NCBI GenBank assembly: GCA_018829445.1
Contig: JAHJTV010000074.1
Coordinates: 62,001 to 126,000 of the forward strand
DNA length: 64,000 nt
Reading direction: 5' to 3'
From: a bacterium
Lineage (GTDB): Bacteria; SAR324; XYD2-FULL-50-16
Below the pieces are notes generated by a model. That model made no database searches, was not told the origin of the DNA, and saw only the letters and a list, made by a program, of their open reading frames with translations. Of the stretch, positions 41,950 through 52,073 are shown piece after piece (positions within the stretch are counted from its first letter, which is position 1; every line of letters starts with the position of its first letter). The position numbers and the translations under genes were made by a program.

Positions 41950-44118
41950 TTAGCGAGTTATCAGCCAACAATTATGAATCTTAGGCGATCTTTCAAAATC
42001 AAAAGGGATCGTTTCGGAGGTGATATTTTTAATGATGAGATCAGATAAACCATCATGATCTATTTTAAACTTCCTGAAATTGTTTGAAAAAATGATGTGA
42101 CCATTTTCTGTTAGCATTTTTGACGCCAGTCGTATCAAAGAGACATGATCCTTTTGTATTTCAAAAAAGGACTCGAGTCGTTTTGAATTAGAGAAGGTTG
42201 GAGGATCGATAAAAATCAAGTCATACTTGTGATGATTATCTTTCATCCATAAAATGCAGTCGGATTGGAAAAACCGATGCTTCGTGTCATCAAATCCGTT
42301 GATTGCTAAATTTTTCTTGGCCCAGTTGATATAATGCTTTGACAGATCTACTGAAACAGTGGACGTTGCTCCACCCATTGCTGCGTAAACTGTAGCCGTT
42401 CCGCTGTATGAAAAAAGATTTAAGAAAGATTTTCCTTTTGCCATTTTACCTATCAATTCTCGAGTCAGACGATGATCCAGAAACAATCCTGTATCAAGAT
42501 AGTCTGTAAAATTGACAAGAAAAGTGCAGCCATTTTCACTAACCTCGTGAAAAATCCCCGTGGAAAGCTGTTTCTGATACTGGGAAACCCCTTTTTGTTT
42601 TTGCCGAACCTTAACAAAAATATTGGATTTGGGAATGTTCATAATTTTGGGCAAGATATCCCTGATACTGTCCATTCTTTGCCTGGCTTTCTTTTCATCC
42701 ACTGAATCCGGGGCTTTATATTCCTGGACATTAACATGACGATTGTAAACGTCAATACTGACTGCGAATTCCGGAATATCTTTGTCATACAATCTAAAGC
42801 ACTCGATTCCTTCTTTTTCCAACCAGTTTTTTAGTTTTTTCAAATTTTTGCTGATACGATTTGCAAACATCTCAATGCTTAAATCGTCATTTTTTGTTGT
42901 TGAAATGGATAGTGGTTTCTTCACCGCATCTTTTTTATCACGAAAATACAAGTCGGGATTGATTTCGAAATTTAGAAGTGTACAGGGGATTTTTCCATTA
43001 AAAAAAGAGTGCTTTTTAACAGCCCTGATTCCGATAGATTTACCCAGATCAAGATTTCCCGTAAAAATGGAAGCATGCCACCCCAGGAATTTATCTCTGA
43101 GTTGTTTTCCTATATTGGCATAAAGATGAATCAATTGTTCAGTTTCACCAATTCTAATACCATATGGAGGGTTCATCACAAACAAACCGGGATTTGTGCC
43201 CATTCGCACATGGGGTTCGCATGAAGCAAATTCCCTTTTTTCAAAATGTATTTTTGTTATCAGCCCGGCTTTATCACCACTTTCTATTGCTTTGTGAATA
43301 GCCCTTGAATCGGAATCATAGCCTGCAATAAACGGCATCTTCTCAAATCCTTCACTTTCGATTTTTTCAGCCTCATCAATCAGTGACTCCCATATATCAG
43401 CCTGGTGTTGTTTCCATTTGATAAAACCGAAATAATCTCTCATTAATCCGGGAGCTGAATTGGCAGCAATCATAGCAGCTTCGATTGGGAGTGTTCCGGA
43501 GCCGCACATCGGGTCAATGAGCCCCCCGCCATTTTTTGCAATCTCCGGCCATCCAGCTTTAATGAGTATTGCTGCTGCCAGGTTTTCCTTAAGAGGTGCC
43601 TGAGTTCCGGGTTGCCTATAGCCACGACGATGAAGGCTTTCTCCTGAGAGGTCAAGGCTGACTGTGGCTTCGTTTTTGCGGAGATAAATATTAATCCGGA
43701 TATCCGGAGTAAGAAGATTGATGGATGGTCTGATCTGGAATCTGTTGCGAAACTGGTCTACAATTGCGTCTTTGGTCTTTTGAATGCCATACTGCGAATG
43801 TGATATGTTTGAGTCTGAAACTTGAAAGTCTATCGCCAGAGTCCCATCGGGACTAAGATGTTCGAACCAGTCGATTTCATATACATGATGATACAGCTCT
43901 TCAGGAGAACTTGCATCTAAAATTGCGAGTGGCATAAGAACCCTGTTGGCTGTTCTCAGCCAGAGACAAGCCTTATATGCTGTTTTCAGGTCACCTTGAA
44001 AGGAAACTCCCGCTCTGATAGCTTTAACATTGAGGGCCCCAAGATCTTTCAACTCTTTTTCAAGAATGGATTCGATACCTTTGGGGGCAGTGGCAAAAAA
44101 GGATTTATAATTTTTCAT
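41950..44118 (-). CDS. rlmL: Bifunctional 23S rRNA methyltransferase RlmKL
   Basis: The 722-residue protein joins two methyltransferases as in E. coli RlmKL (702 residues). The N-terminal THUMP region (FFATAPKGIESILEKELKDLGA) leads to the RlmL domain (GLIDPMCGSGTLPIEAA, FVMNPPYGIRIGE), which makes m2G2445. The C-terminal RlmK domain (FLNLFSYSGTATVYAA, LIFIDPPTFSNSKR) makes m7G2069. The NPPY and DPPT motifs are the catalytic loops. It is a single gene on the minus strand, divergent from nnr across 290 bases in which I see no structure. Confidence 0.95.
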   Translation of the reverse strand: MKNYKSFFATAPKGIESILEKELKDLGALNVKAIRAGVSFQGDLKTAYKACLWLRTANRVLMPLAILDASSPEELYHHVYEIDWFEHLSPDGTLAIDFQVSDSNISHSQYGIQKTKDAIVDQFRNRFQIRPSINLLTPDIRINIYLRKNEATVSLDLSGESLHRRGYRQPGTQAPLKENLAAAILIKAGWPEIAKNGGGLIDPMCGSGTLPIEAAMIAANSAPGLMRDYFGFIKWKQHQADIWESLIDEAEKIESEGFEKMPFIAGYDSDSRAIHKAIESGDKAGLITKIHFEKREFASCEPHVRMGTNPGLFVMNPPYGIRIGETEQLIHLYANIGKQLRDKFLGWHASIFTGNLDLGKSIGIRAVKKHSFFNGKIPCTLLNFEINPDLYFRDKKDAVKKPLSISTTKNDDLSIEMFANRISKNLKKLKNWLEKEGIECFRLYDKDIPEFAVSIDVYNRHVNVQEYKAPDSVDEKKARQRMDSIRDILPKIMNIPKSNIFVKVRQKQKGVSQYQKQLSTGIFHEVSENGCTFLVNFTDYLDTGLFLDHRLTRELIGKMAKGKSFLNLFSYSGTATVYAAMGGATSTVSVDLSKHYINWAKKNLAINGFDDTKHRFFQSDCILWMKDNHHKYDLIFIDPPTFSNSKRLESFFEIQKDHVSLIRLASKMLTENGHIIFSNNFRKFKIDHDGLSDLIIKNITSETIPFDFERSPKIHNCWLITR

Positions 44119-44410
44119 CTATTTTTTGGATATGTGGAAAGCATTCAATTTAAAGCTGACAGCTAATCGCTGAGAGCTTTTATACAAGACTATGAATGAC
44201 GAATGAGCATCAATATGAATACGTGCTGTTATAACAGGAGCGAAATTTGAGTGCTTATCAATCAATGATTCCAATTTACCAAACGGATGGCGTAGTATAA
44301 AGTAAATACGGTTTTTTTATTCTTTTGTTTGATTATTTGTTTGCCATGATATTTAGATTTAGAATTTTTAACTCTGATACCTTGAAATTAAAACACAAAA
44401 AGGGAATTTC

Positions 44411-45886
44411 ATGCGATTAGTCGATTCAAAGCAGATGCAGGAAATGGATACTTACACCATCGAAACAGTCGGGCTTCCCAGTATTGCATTGATGGAGAAT
44501 GCTGCCAGATCTTGGGTAGAATCTGCCTTACCCTATTTAAATGAAAACCATGCCATTTATGTTTTTTGTGGAGGCGGAAACAATGGGGGTGATGGTTACG
44601 CGATCGCACGAAATCTTGTCAGTCGAGGCTACGATTGTATAGTAATCTCTGTTAAACCACCGAAATCCATTGATTGTATCATCAACGCCAGGGTCTGGAA
44701 TCATTATGGGCTTACACTGGAATGGAAACAGTTTCTTGATAGTGATTTTTCCATTGATCAAAAGGATGTTATTATTGATGCCGTTTTAGGTACCGGTCTA
44801 GAGTCAGAATTGAAAGGTACCTTGGTTGAGGCCGTGGAATTGATAGATAAGCAACCAGGATTTAAAATCGCCGTCGATGTACCTTCAGGAATCAGTGCAT
44901 CAACAGGCGATTTAATGGGAGTAGGAATCCTGAATGATGTCACCATTACTTTCCAGAAAGAAAAAATAGGACATCATCTGTATCCCGGGAGAAAATACTC
45001 AGGAAAGACAATCTGCCAAAATATTTCCATATTGGAGAAATATCACAATAATGACAGAGAGTATTGCTTATTAACAGGGGAACAGGTGCGTCAATATCTC
45101 CCGTTACGTCGACCGGACAGCTATAAAAACCAATATGGGCATCTTGTAACCTGGTGTGGCACACCTGGAACCCTTGGAGCGTCATTTTTGGCAAGTTATG
45201 CGGCATTAAAAGTTGGTACCGGCCTTGTGACTTCAGCATTGCCGGAAGGATTAACCCACACTTTCTTGGCTAAAGCACCGGAACTGATGTCTTGCCTTCA
45301 AAACGAATTGTCTACCAATTTTCTGAAGAAATTTGATGCTGCAGTTATTGGCTGTGGATTGGGAAGAGAGCAGGACAACTGGAGAAACATTGAGTCAATA
45401 TTGAGAGAGATCGAGTTGCCTGTCATATTGGATGCTGATGCGTTTTATGGTATTCAGAGCTGGGATAAACTAAATCTACAAAATATGGTGTTAACTCCAC
45501 ATCCTGGCGAATTTCAAAAATTGACTGGCTATGATAAACCCAGAACCAATAAAGAACGTATCGAACAAGGAATAAAATTCATTGAAAAACACAAAACCAC
45601 TTTGGTATTAAAGGGTGCGCCTACTCTGGTTTTTACACAGGAGGGCAAGGTCTATATAAATAGTTCGGGAAATTCAGGGATGTCTACTGCAGGGAGTGGT
45701 GATGTTTTGTCAGGAATTATAGGGGGTTTTCTGGCACAGGGAGTAAAAGCAGAAAATGCAGCCTTGTTAGGAGTCTGGCTCCATGGAAAGAGCGGTGATG
45801 AATATATCACCTCCCATTCCGAGGAATCGCTCACTGCCATGTCCCTTGTTAAATACCTGGACGATGCTTTGATGGGATTGAAGTAA
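44411..45886 (+). CDS. nnr: Bifunctional NAD(P)H-hydrate epimerase / ADP-dependent dehydratase
   Basis: The 491-residue protein has an N-terminal YjeF_N epimerase domain (1-215, with CGGGNNGGDGYAIARNL and AVDVPSGISASTGD) and a C-terminal ribokinase-like dehydratase (225-490, with LDADAFYGI, LTPHPGEFQKLTG and GNSGMSTAGSGDVLSGIIGG, where the Asp is catalytic). It repairs damaged NAD(P)H hydrates. The start follows an aaggga site at about 44399. It is a single gene. Confidence 0.95.
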   Translation: MRLVDSKQMQEMDTYTIETVGLPSIALMENAARSWVESALPYLNENHAIYVFCGGGNNGGDGYAIARNLVSRGYDCIVISVKPPKSIDCIINARVWNHYGLTLEWKQFLDSDFSIDQKDVIIDAVLGTGLESELKGTLVEAVELIDKQPGFKIAVDVPSGISASTGDLMGVGILNDVTITFQKEKIGHHLYPGRKYSGKTICQNISILEKYHNNDREYCLLTGEQVRQYLPLRRPDSYKNQYGHLVTWCGTPGTLGASFLASYAALKVGTGLVTSALPEGLTHTFLAKAPELMSCLQNELSTNFLKKFDAAVIGCGLGREQDNWRNIESILREIELPVILDADAFYGIQSWDKLNLQNMVLTPHPGEFQKLTGYDKPRTNKERIEQGIKFIEKHKTTLVLKGAPTLVFTQEGKVYINSSGNSGMSTAGSGDVLSGIIGGFLAQGVKAENAALLGVWLHGKSGDEYITSHSEESLTAMSLVKYLDDALMGLK

Positions 45887-45997
45887 GCACACTCAGACTT
45901 ATTCCGTAAGCTTCGCTGTCCGGATAAAGAAGAGAGTTTCTCTGCCTTGTTTTTTCAATCGAATTTGTCTGTTTAGAGATAACAACTGACAATTCCA

Positions 45998-46258
45998 TTA
46001 AAAATCATCATCTTCGGCCGGGTATTCCTCATCATCTTTTTCTGCGGAATCAACTTCCGTTTGTTTTTTGATAATCAATTCCTCAAGCATGTCTTTTTGA
46101 GCTAATAATTCATCCAAAGTGCTGGCATGACCGAATTTTAAAGGTCTTGGTAGATTGCGTACCAGCTCAAGCATCTGTTCATGGTTTTTGGCGATCATCA
46201 TTTGTGCTACTACTCCAGCAGCCAATCCAGCAGTTAGTCCGAAAAAAAAGCCTTTCAT
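45998..46258 (-). CDS. Small membrane-anchored protein with glycine zipper
   Basis: The 86-residue product begins with one membrane helix in which Gly3, Gly7, Gly11 and Gly15 are spaced exactly four apart (GFFFGLTAGLAAGVVAQMM), a glycine zipper suited to helix packing. It is followed by a soluble helical part (STLDELLAQKDMLEELIIKK) and a very acidic tail ending YPAEDDDF. A good ribosome site (gggaga) precedes the ATG. I do not recognise a family. It lies between nnr and frr; about 300 bases upstream to frr show nothing further. Confidence 0.6.
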   Translation of the reverse strand: MKGFFFGLTAGLAAGVVAQMMIAKNHEQMLELVRNLPRPLKFGHASTLDELLAQKDMLEELIIKKQTEVDSAEKDDEEYPAEDDDF

Positions 46259-46558
46259 GGTTCTCCCGTTTGTCTGTTTTTTGTAAGAAAAAAGTGGTTG
46301 TTAATAATGAAGTGATTCAGGAATATTTAATGGCTTTATCAGGTATTCAATGTGCTTAAATTCTCTTTCTTAACTATTGTAGAGATTTAAATAGTAATCA
46401 AATAAAACTAAAGATACAACGAAAAATATTGATTTTAAGTTGACTCAATGAGAAGTCTGACATAGAAATATTTGAATAGATTGAGAGCAGAAAGCTTGAT
46501 GATTGGCTTTCATTAACCGATTTGAAGAATTGATGATCAACCTTTAAAAAAGACAGTT

Positions 46559-47113
46559 ATGGACGAGCTATTTAAAGAACTTGACCGGAAAATGGAAAAT
46601 GCGATTGAGATTCTTAAAAAAGAATTTCAAAAAGTTAGGACTGGAAGAGCTAACCCAGCAATATTGGATAATGTGAACGTTGATTACTACGGCACACCTA
46701 CCCCGATAAATCAGGTTGGTAACGTTTCAGTTCCCGATCCACAAATGATTACGATTGCTCCTTGGGAAAAGAAAATGCTGACGGAGATCGAGAGAGCAAT
46801 TCAAAAAGCTGATTTGGGGCTAACACCTCAAAATGATGGTAATATTATTCGCCTTCCGATTCCTCCATTGACCGAGGAGCGTAGGAAAGAGATGGTTCGG
46901 CAAATTAAGAAAATAGGGGAAAATGCAAAAATCCCGATTAGGAATGTCAGACGGGAAGGAAATGAAAAGTTAAAAAAAATGGAAAAAAACAAGGAGATTT
47001 CCCAGGATGATCTGAAGCAACAAGCTGAAAAGATCCAAATCCTGACAGACAAACATGTGGCAACTGTTGACGAGTTGATGGCAGAAAAAGAGAAAGAGTT
47101 AATGGAAGTTTAG
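46559..47113 (+). CDS. frr: Ribosome recycling factor
   Basis: The 184-residue protein is standard length. KEFQKVRTGRANPAILDNVNVDYYG and PLTEERRKEMVRQIKKIGENAK, with IPIRNVRREGNEKLKK, are the conserved helical and hinge segments. It splits post-termination ribosomes together with EF-G. It stands alone here, without pyrH or tsf upstream, which is less usual. A stem-loop terminator follows. Confidence 0.97.
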   Translation: MDELFKELDRKMENAIEILKKEFQKVRTGRANPAILDNVNVDYYGTPTPINQVGNVSVPDPQMITIAPWEKKMLTEIERAIQKADLGLTPQNDGNIIRLPIPPLTEERRKEMVRQIKKIGENAKIPIRNVRREGNEKLKKMEKNKEISQDDLKQQAEKIQILTDKHVATVDELMAEKEKELMEV

Positions 47114-47122
47114 GTTGAATCT

Positions 47123-47166
47123 GTAGCGGATATTCTAGAGAATATTCGCTACCCGGCCGCTTTTTT
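47123..47166 (+). terminator. frr terminator
   Basis: gtagcggatattc (47123-47135) and gaatattcgctac (47140-47152) form a 13-bp stem with one G-T pair and loop taga, followed after a GC-rich octamer by six or more T (47161-47166). The offset T-tract makes it an imperfect but credible intrinsic terminator. Confidence 0.65.
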
Positions 47167-47657
47167 GTCCCTTAAGTGCAATTCAGACAGCATTATTTTT
47201 CAGAAATCCTCCCAGGCGTCTTACCGAGTACTTTCAGTTCAAGATGCGATTACAACCGTTTCAGTTCAGCCTGAAAAAACAGTATTTTCTAACCGGGACA
47301 AAAAACTAAAAAAAAGAGGATAATGAATAGCCTCAACACTGCAGATGTTAAACGTTTTGTGCAATGTTCAGCCAATTGAAATTGTGATTTGTTATTGCAA
47401 TTAATAATAATAATGACCTACAGTATACCTTCATGGTTGATTTGGATTTTTGACCTGATTGGAAGAATCAATCAATTAAGTTGATTTTTGTGCATAATCG
47501 GATCGACACGATTTATAAAAGAAACCGGTAATAATGAGATTTTGCCTTAATTCAACAAACGCTCTGCGCCTTTATTTTTAATTTCTTTTTAACATTCGAT
47601 CTGTTAGAATCGACCATTATTTGTCGTAAAAATGGAATCCATCATTAGGGAGGTTGT
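47167..47657. other. 490-bp gap between frr and the OmpL47-type gene
   Basis: I see no credible gene. A 19-codon frame (47323-47379, ATG after agagga) is the only start with a good ribosome site and might be a leader peptide, but nothing supports it beyond that. The downstream gene has its own strong site, agggagg at about 47648. Confidence 0.3.
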
Positions 47658-49379
47658 ATGAAAGTGTATTTAACGATTATCAGCTTGGTCATAAGCCTTT
47701 TTTTTCCATTGGCTGTTTTCTCACAAAGTGTTCAGGAAAATCCTAAACCGGTGTATGTAAGCCCGGAAGGGAAAATCTATGTTAAAAGCAATCAGCCAGT
47801 ATATCTTCGATTAGCCACTTCACCGGAAGATAGCGCTCCCGATTATATTCTCAGGAGTGAAGGAAGTATGAAGTCCGGAAAGATTGAACCGTTTAAGTTT
47901 GAGGGTCATGGAAAGCACACCATTCGACATATGGCAGACCACAGAATTCCTCAGCAGAATAAGGATAATCACCTTTTTTATGTAAATGATGACGGTAAAG
48001 CTCCCAATACCAAGCTATCAGTAACCAAAGCCCCTTGGGTATATAACGGGAATGTTAATATTTATGGGAAACCGGTAACGATAACCCTCAAATCAACAGA
48101 TGAGAGCTCCGGAGTATTTGCAGGATACTATTCATTAAACTCGGAGATTTTTTCCAAGTATAATCAACCCATCTATTTGGATAAGGAGATGGATTATACT
48201 TTGAAATTTTTTGCAGTAGATAATGTTGGTAACCAATCAAAAGAGAGAACCAGGTTATATTCACTCGATTTTACACCGCCCGTTACCAATCATTCCATTG
48301 TTGGTGGCCACATCAATGTTGCAGGCGAGGACGTTGTGTCACCCAGGTCTAAAATCGCTTTAAAGAGTAGAGATGAAAAAGCTGGTGTAAAACAGATTCG
48401 CTATCGGTTTAAAGGGGAAAAAGGAGTATATAGCGGGAAGCTGTTGACAATGAACGGTTTGAATGATGGTGTTCACAGTCTTGTTTATGCCGCAGGAGAT
48501 CGGGTTGAAAATGCAGAAGTGAACAAAACCTTCACATTCTATCTGGATAGTATCCCGCCCGTTGTAAGTCACGCACTTATGGGTGATCAGTACTTTGCAG
48601 ATAAAACGACCTATGTTTCGGGGTCTACAAAAATTGAATTAACAGCTACTGACAACAAGGCAGGTGTCAGACGAATTCGCTACTATCCGGCGAATGAAAA
48701 AGCACAAACCTATGAAGCACCGCTAAGCTTTCCTCAAAGGAATGGCAAATTTAATTACTCCTTTGCAGCAAGTGATCAGGTCTTGAATGTCAGTGATACA
48801 ATCAAAAAATCAGTTGTGGTCGACATTTCTCCTCCGGAAGTAAGTCCGAAATTCATGGGTGAGCATTATTATGTTAGAAAGACACATTATGTACGGTTGA
48901 ATACTCAGATTTCCCTTCCGACCACGGATAACCTATCCGGTGTTCAAAGTGTCTCCTATGCGGTTGATCCTTCAACCGACACAGAAGTCGGGATGCTCTA
49001 TACGCAAGCGTTTACGCTGCCGACGGAGGGAATCCATACTCTGAACTATCGCGCAATTGATAATGTCAATAACGACAGCAAGATTGAGACAATTACCCTG
49101 TATGTTGATGAGGTTTCACCTGTAATCTATCATCATTTTGGCACGAATCCCACGGTTCCGACTGATAGTGTCTATCCGCTGAAGTCGTTATTGTATCTGG
49201 CTGCAACGGATAAACAATCCGGAATCAGAAATATTTACTATAGCATTAATGGTGAAAAGGAAGTTTTGTACAAAAATCCGCTGTCTTTTAAGAAGTCTAT
49301 CGATTACTCAATCAAAATCCGATCGATTGATAACGTAGGAAATATCTCTACCAGTCAAGTGGATTTTACTATCCGGTAA
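47658..49379 (+). CDS. Secreted OmpL47-type repeat protein
   Basis: The 573-residue protein has a signal peptide (1-22, MKVYLTIISLVISLFFPLAV then FSQS). About five repeats of roughly 95 residues follow, each with a TAxDxxSGV-type start and ending in a DNVGN or DQVLN loop, for instance KSTDESSGVFAGYYSLNSE and ATDKQSGIRNIYYSINGEKE. This is the OmpL47-type beta-sandwich domain found in surface proteins. The first 110 residues differ and may form a separate domain. A strong agggagg site precedes ATG. It is probably exposed and may bind matrix or glycan. A hairpin follows the stop. Confidence 0.8.
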   Translation: MKVYLTIISLVISLFFPLAVFSQSVQENPKPVYVSPEGKIYVKSNQPVYLRLATSPEDSAPDYILRSEGSMKSGKIEPFKFEGHGKHTIRHMADHRIPQQNKDNHLFYVNDDGKAPNTKLSVTKAPWVYNGNVNIYGKPVTITLKSTDESSGVFAGYYSLNSEIFSKYNQPIYLDKEMDYTLKFFAVDNVGNQSKERTRLYSLDFTPPVTNHSIVGGHINVAGEDVVSPRSKIALKSRDEKAGVKQIRYRFKGEKGVYSGKLLTMNGLNDGVHSLVYAAGDRVENAEVNKTFTFYLDSIPPVVSHALMGDQYFADKTTYVSGSTKIELTATDNKAGVRRIRYYPANEKAQTYEAPLSFPQRNGKFNYSFAASDQVLNVSDTIKKSVVVDISPPEVSPKFMGEHYYVRKTHYVRLNTQISLPTTDNLSGVQSVSYAVDPSTDTEVGMLYTQAFTLPTEGIHTLNYRAIDNVNNDSKIETITLYVDEVSPVIYHHFGTNPTVPTDSVYPLKSLLYLAATDKQSGIRNIYYSINGEKEVLYKNPLSFKKSIDYSIKIRSIDNVGNISTSQVDFTIR

Positions 49380-49404
49380 AAGTTTACTCTGCAGGTAACA
49401 TCAG

Positions 49405-49431
49405 ACGTTTTCCCGAATTTCGGGAAAACGT
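49405..49431. terminator. Perfect 12-bp hairpin after the OmpL47-type gene
   Basis: acgttttcccga / tcgggaaaacgt pair fully around a 3-base loop, 25 bases after the stop codon. There is no T-tract on either strand, so it may protect the 3' end or terminate weakly. Confidence 0.5.
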
Positions 49432-49542
49432 ACCCCACCCTATTGCTTTTCCTTGATTAACAGTCCAATCATCATTTAAGTTGAATGTATCAAGTCCATT
49501 ACAGTTATCTTTCTGCTTAGGTGAATGACAAATAGTTAAAAA

Positions 49543-51024
49543 ATGACAGAAAATATAAAAGCTACAAACTTAAATGGAATTTTTATATTATTAGTCGACG
49601 ATGATACGACCAGCCTGCGAAATCTGAAAGGATCTCTTCAGGAATTGGGAGCCAAGGTAAGACTTGCCGGAAATATTGCCAGGGCTCACCAGGTAATCAG
49701 CCAGAAATTGGTTCATACCATGATCGTCGAAGCCAGTCTGAAAGATGGTAGTGGGTTTGAGCTGATTCAACATTTCAAAGCCTTATATCCGTCGGGTCAA
49801 TTTTACCTGATGTCAAGCCCGTCTGTAATTGAATCTATAAGACAGCTCAAGGTTGAAGGAATTGACGGATTTTTTACCAAGCCATTGGATATTGGACTTC
49901 TCAGCTCGCATATTGCTGAAAACAGTCAGATCAATACGACGTCCATCAGCAAACTAGATCCGTTAACCGAGTTATTACGACCCTATTTGATCTTCAGATC
50001 ACCGATCATGCGTCGAGGGTTAATGGTATTACCCAAACTTGCTGCCAGCAATCACAGTGTACTCATTACCGGTGAAACCGGAACGGGAAAAGAGATGGTT
50101 GCCAGGGCCATTCATGGATTGAGTCCTTTTGCAAACGGACCTTTTGTTGCTGTCAACTGTAGTGCAATTCCGGAAAGCCTGATTGAAGGCGAATTATTCG
50201 GACATGAAAAGGGTTCCTTTACCGGTGCCCAGGCACAACATCGGGGTAAGTTTGAACTTGCAAGAAATGGAACGCTTTTTTTGGATGAAATTGGAGAGAT
50301 GCCCCTATCTCTGCAAGCCCGTTTATTAAGAGTATTGGAAGAGAGGCAATTCTATCGAGTCGGCGGTGAAAAACCGATCAGCATCAATCTCAGAATTGTG
50401 GCGGCCACACAGGTAAATCTGGAAGAAGCTGTTGAAGACAGACTGTTCAGGGAGGATCTGTATTACCGGTTGAATGTTCTCCGTGTGCATCTCCCTGCAC
50501 TTAAAGACAGGATTGAGGATATACCGTTATTGGCATGGCATTTTCTGGAACGGGCATTTATGGAATTGAATCGGCAAAAACCATTTCCGGTGTTGACCAC
50601 AGAAACCATTGATACACTGATTCGTCAGCCCTGGAAGGGAAATGTGAGGGAGTTAAAAAATATCATGACTCGATTGGCAGTATTGCTGCCATCCAATGTC
50701 ATTCAAATATCTCCTGATTTTTTAACCGCCTATTTCCCGGAGAAATTGAATGTTAATCAAAAGATCAATCCTCAACAGGACTACCAGATAGAAGAGCAAC
50801 AGGCAGATTTAGTTGAAGAAACCAAGAACAGTAACATTATTGAAATTGCTTCCATTCCCACTGATGAAGGAGTTTTCATTCCCATTGGAACCACACTTAA
50901 AGATGCTGAAGAGATGTTGATCCAAAAAACGCTTAAAATGACGGACGGGAATCGAACAAGAGCTGCAAAAATATTGGGAATCGGCATCAGAACAATCAGA
51001 AGAAAGGTTAACGAGGAAAGGTAA
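49543..51024 (+). CDS. NtrC-family sigma-54-dependent regulator with Glu at the phosphorylation site
   Basis: The 493-residue protein has REC (10-125), AAA+ (about 148-385) and a Fis-type HTH (about 450-493). In REC the acidic pocket VDDD (18-21) and the Lys of FTKPL (113) are intact, but the residue that should be the phosphorylated Asp is Glu63 (MIVEASLKDGSG). The AAA+ part has Walker A GETGTGKE (177-184), a sigma-54 loop GSFTGA (224-229, a variant of GAFTGA) and Walker B LFLDEIGE. HTH: GNRTRAAKILGIGIRTIRRK. The Glu may mimic phosphorylation. No histidine kinase is adjacent. argC starts three bases after its stop. Confidence 0.93.
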   Translation: MTENIKATNLNGIFILLVDDDTTSLRNLKGSLQELGAKVRLAGNIARAHQVISQKLVHTMIVEASLKDGSGFELIQHFKALYPSGQFYLMSSPSVIESIRQLKVEGIDGFFTKPLDIGLLSSHIAENSQINTTSISKLDPLTELLRPYLIFRSPIMRRGLMVLPKLAASNHSVLITGETGTGKEMVARAIHGLSPFANGPFVAVNCSAIPESLIEGELFGHEKGSFTGAQAQHRGKFELARNGTLFLDEIGEMPLSLQARLLRVLEERQFYRVGGEKPISINLRIVAATQVNLEEAVEDRLFREDLYYRLNVLRVHLPALKDRIEDIPLLAWHFLERAFMELNRQKPFPVLTTETIDTLIRQPWKGNVRELKNIMTRLAVLLPSNVIQISPDFLTAYFPEKLNVNQKINPQQDYQIEEQQADLVEETKNSNIIEIASIPTDEGVFIPIGTTLKDAEEMLIQKTLKMTDGNRTRAAKILGIGIRTIRRKVNEER

Positions 51025-51027
51025 TAT

Positions 51028-51981
51028 ATGTATAAGGTTTTTATTGATGGTCAAGTCGGAACAACCGGATTACAGATTGTAGAAAGACTCAAACACCGGA
51101 AGGATATCGAGTTAGTTGAAATACCTCATGAAGAACGTAAGAATCTGAAGATAAAATCGACCTATTTAAACTCTTCTGATGCCGTTATTCTTTGCTTACC
51201 AGATGCGGCAGCAGTTGAATCGGTTCGTCTGATTGATAATAAGAATGTGAGAATATTGGACGCCAGTACCGCTCATCGTACCGCTGACCTTTGGACGTAT
51301 GGCTTGCCAGAACTGTCAAATCAGCAGCGTGTCAGAATTAAAGACTCAACAAGAGTTAGTGTGCCCGGCTGTTACCCGACCGGATTTCTATTGGCAATTT
51401 TCCCACTTATTGAATTCGGAATTGTTCCACCTGATTATCCTGTCTGCATGAATGCCGTCTCCGGTTACTCCGGGGGGGGGAGAAAACTGATGGAAGCCTA
51501 TCAAGAAAGGGAGAAACTATTTCCCAAGGAAGAGTTATGGTCCTATAGACCTTACGGATTATCTCTCTCCCACAAACATCTGCCGGAAATGGCAAAGTAT
51601 TCAGGATTAGAGAATAATCCGGTTTTCATTCCTTCCGTCGGACATTTTCCCCAGGGGATGCTGGTTCAGATCCCCTTATTCACGCATTTGCTGGCAAAAG
51701 GGACTTCAATTCATACTATTGTTGATACCTACCATAAAAAATATGAAAATGAATCGTTCATAAAAGTTTTTCCGGTAAACTGCGAGAATGAGTTGGACAG
51801 CGGATTCCTCTCGCCCACAAAAAATGTGGGTACAAATCAGGTTGAGCTTTTTGTTTTTGGACACGAGTCACAAGCGGTTATTATCGCTCGTCTTGATAAT
51901 TTAGGAAAGGGAGCTTCCGGAGCGGCGGTTCAGAATCTCAACTTAATGCTAGGCATTAAAGAAACAGAAGGGTTAATGTAA
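51028..51981 (+). CDS. argC: N-acetyl-gamma-glutamyl-phosphate reductase (short, type 2)
   Basis: The 317-residue length fits the short subfamily. VFIDGQVGTTGLQIVERL is the NADP-binding start, VSVPGCYPTGFLLA carries the catalytic cysteine, NAVSGYSGGGRKLMEAY binds substrate, and LSHKHLPEMAKYSGL holds the conserved histidine. It reduces N-acetylglutamyl phosphate in arginine synthesis. It lies three bases after the sigma-54 regulator, which suggests co-transcription; the other arginine genes, apart from the carbamoyltransferase at 4.6 kb, are not in the window. Confidence 0.93.
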   Translation: MYKVFIDGQVGTTGLQIVERLKHRKDIELVEIPHEERKNLKIKSTYLNSSDAVILCLPDAAAVESVRLIDNKNVRILDASTAHRTADLWTYGLPELSNQQRVRIKDSTRVSVPGCYPTGFLLAIFPLIEFGIVPPDYPVCMNAVSGYSGGGRKLMEAYQEREKLFPKEELWSYRPYGLSLSHKHLPEMAKYSGLENNPVFIPSVGHFPQGMLVQIPLFTHLLAKGTSIHTIVDTYHKKYENESFIKVFPVNCENELDSGFLSPTKNVGTNQVELFVFGHESQAVIIARLDNLGKGASGAAVQNLNLMLGIKETEGLM

Positions 51982-52073
51982 TTAAAGATTTTTGAGCAGG
52001 GACAAGGATATCGGATATTCAATATTGAGAAACGCTTCAAAAAAACCATAATAACAGATGGGTGGAGTACTAT

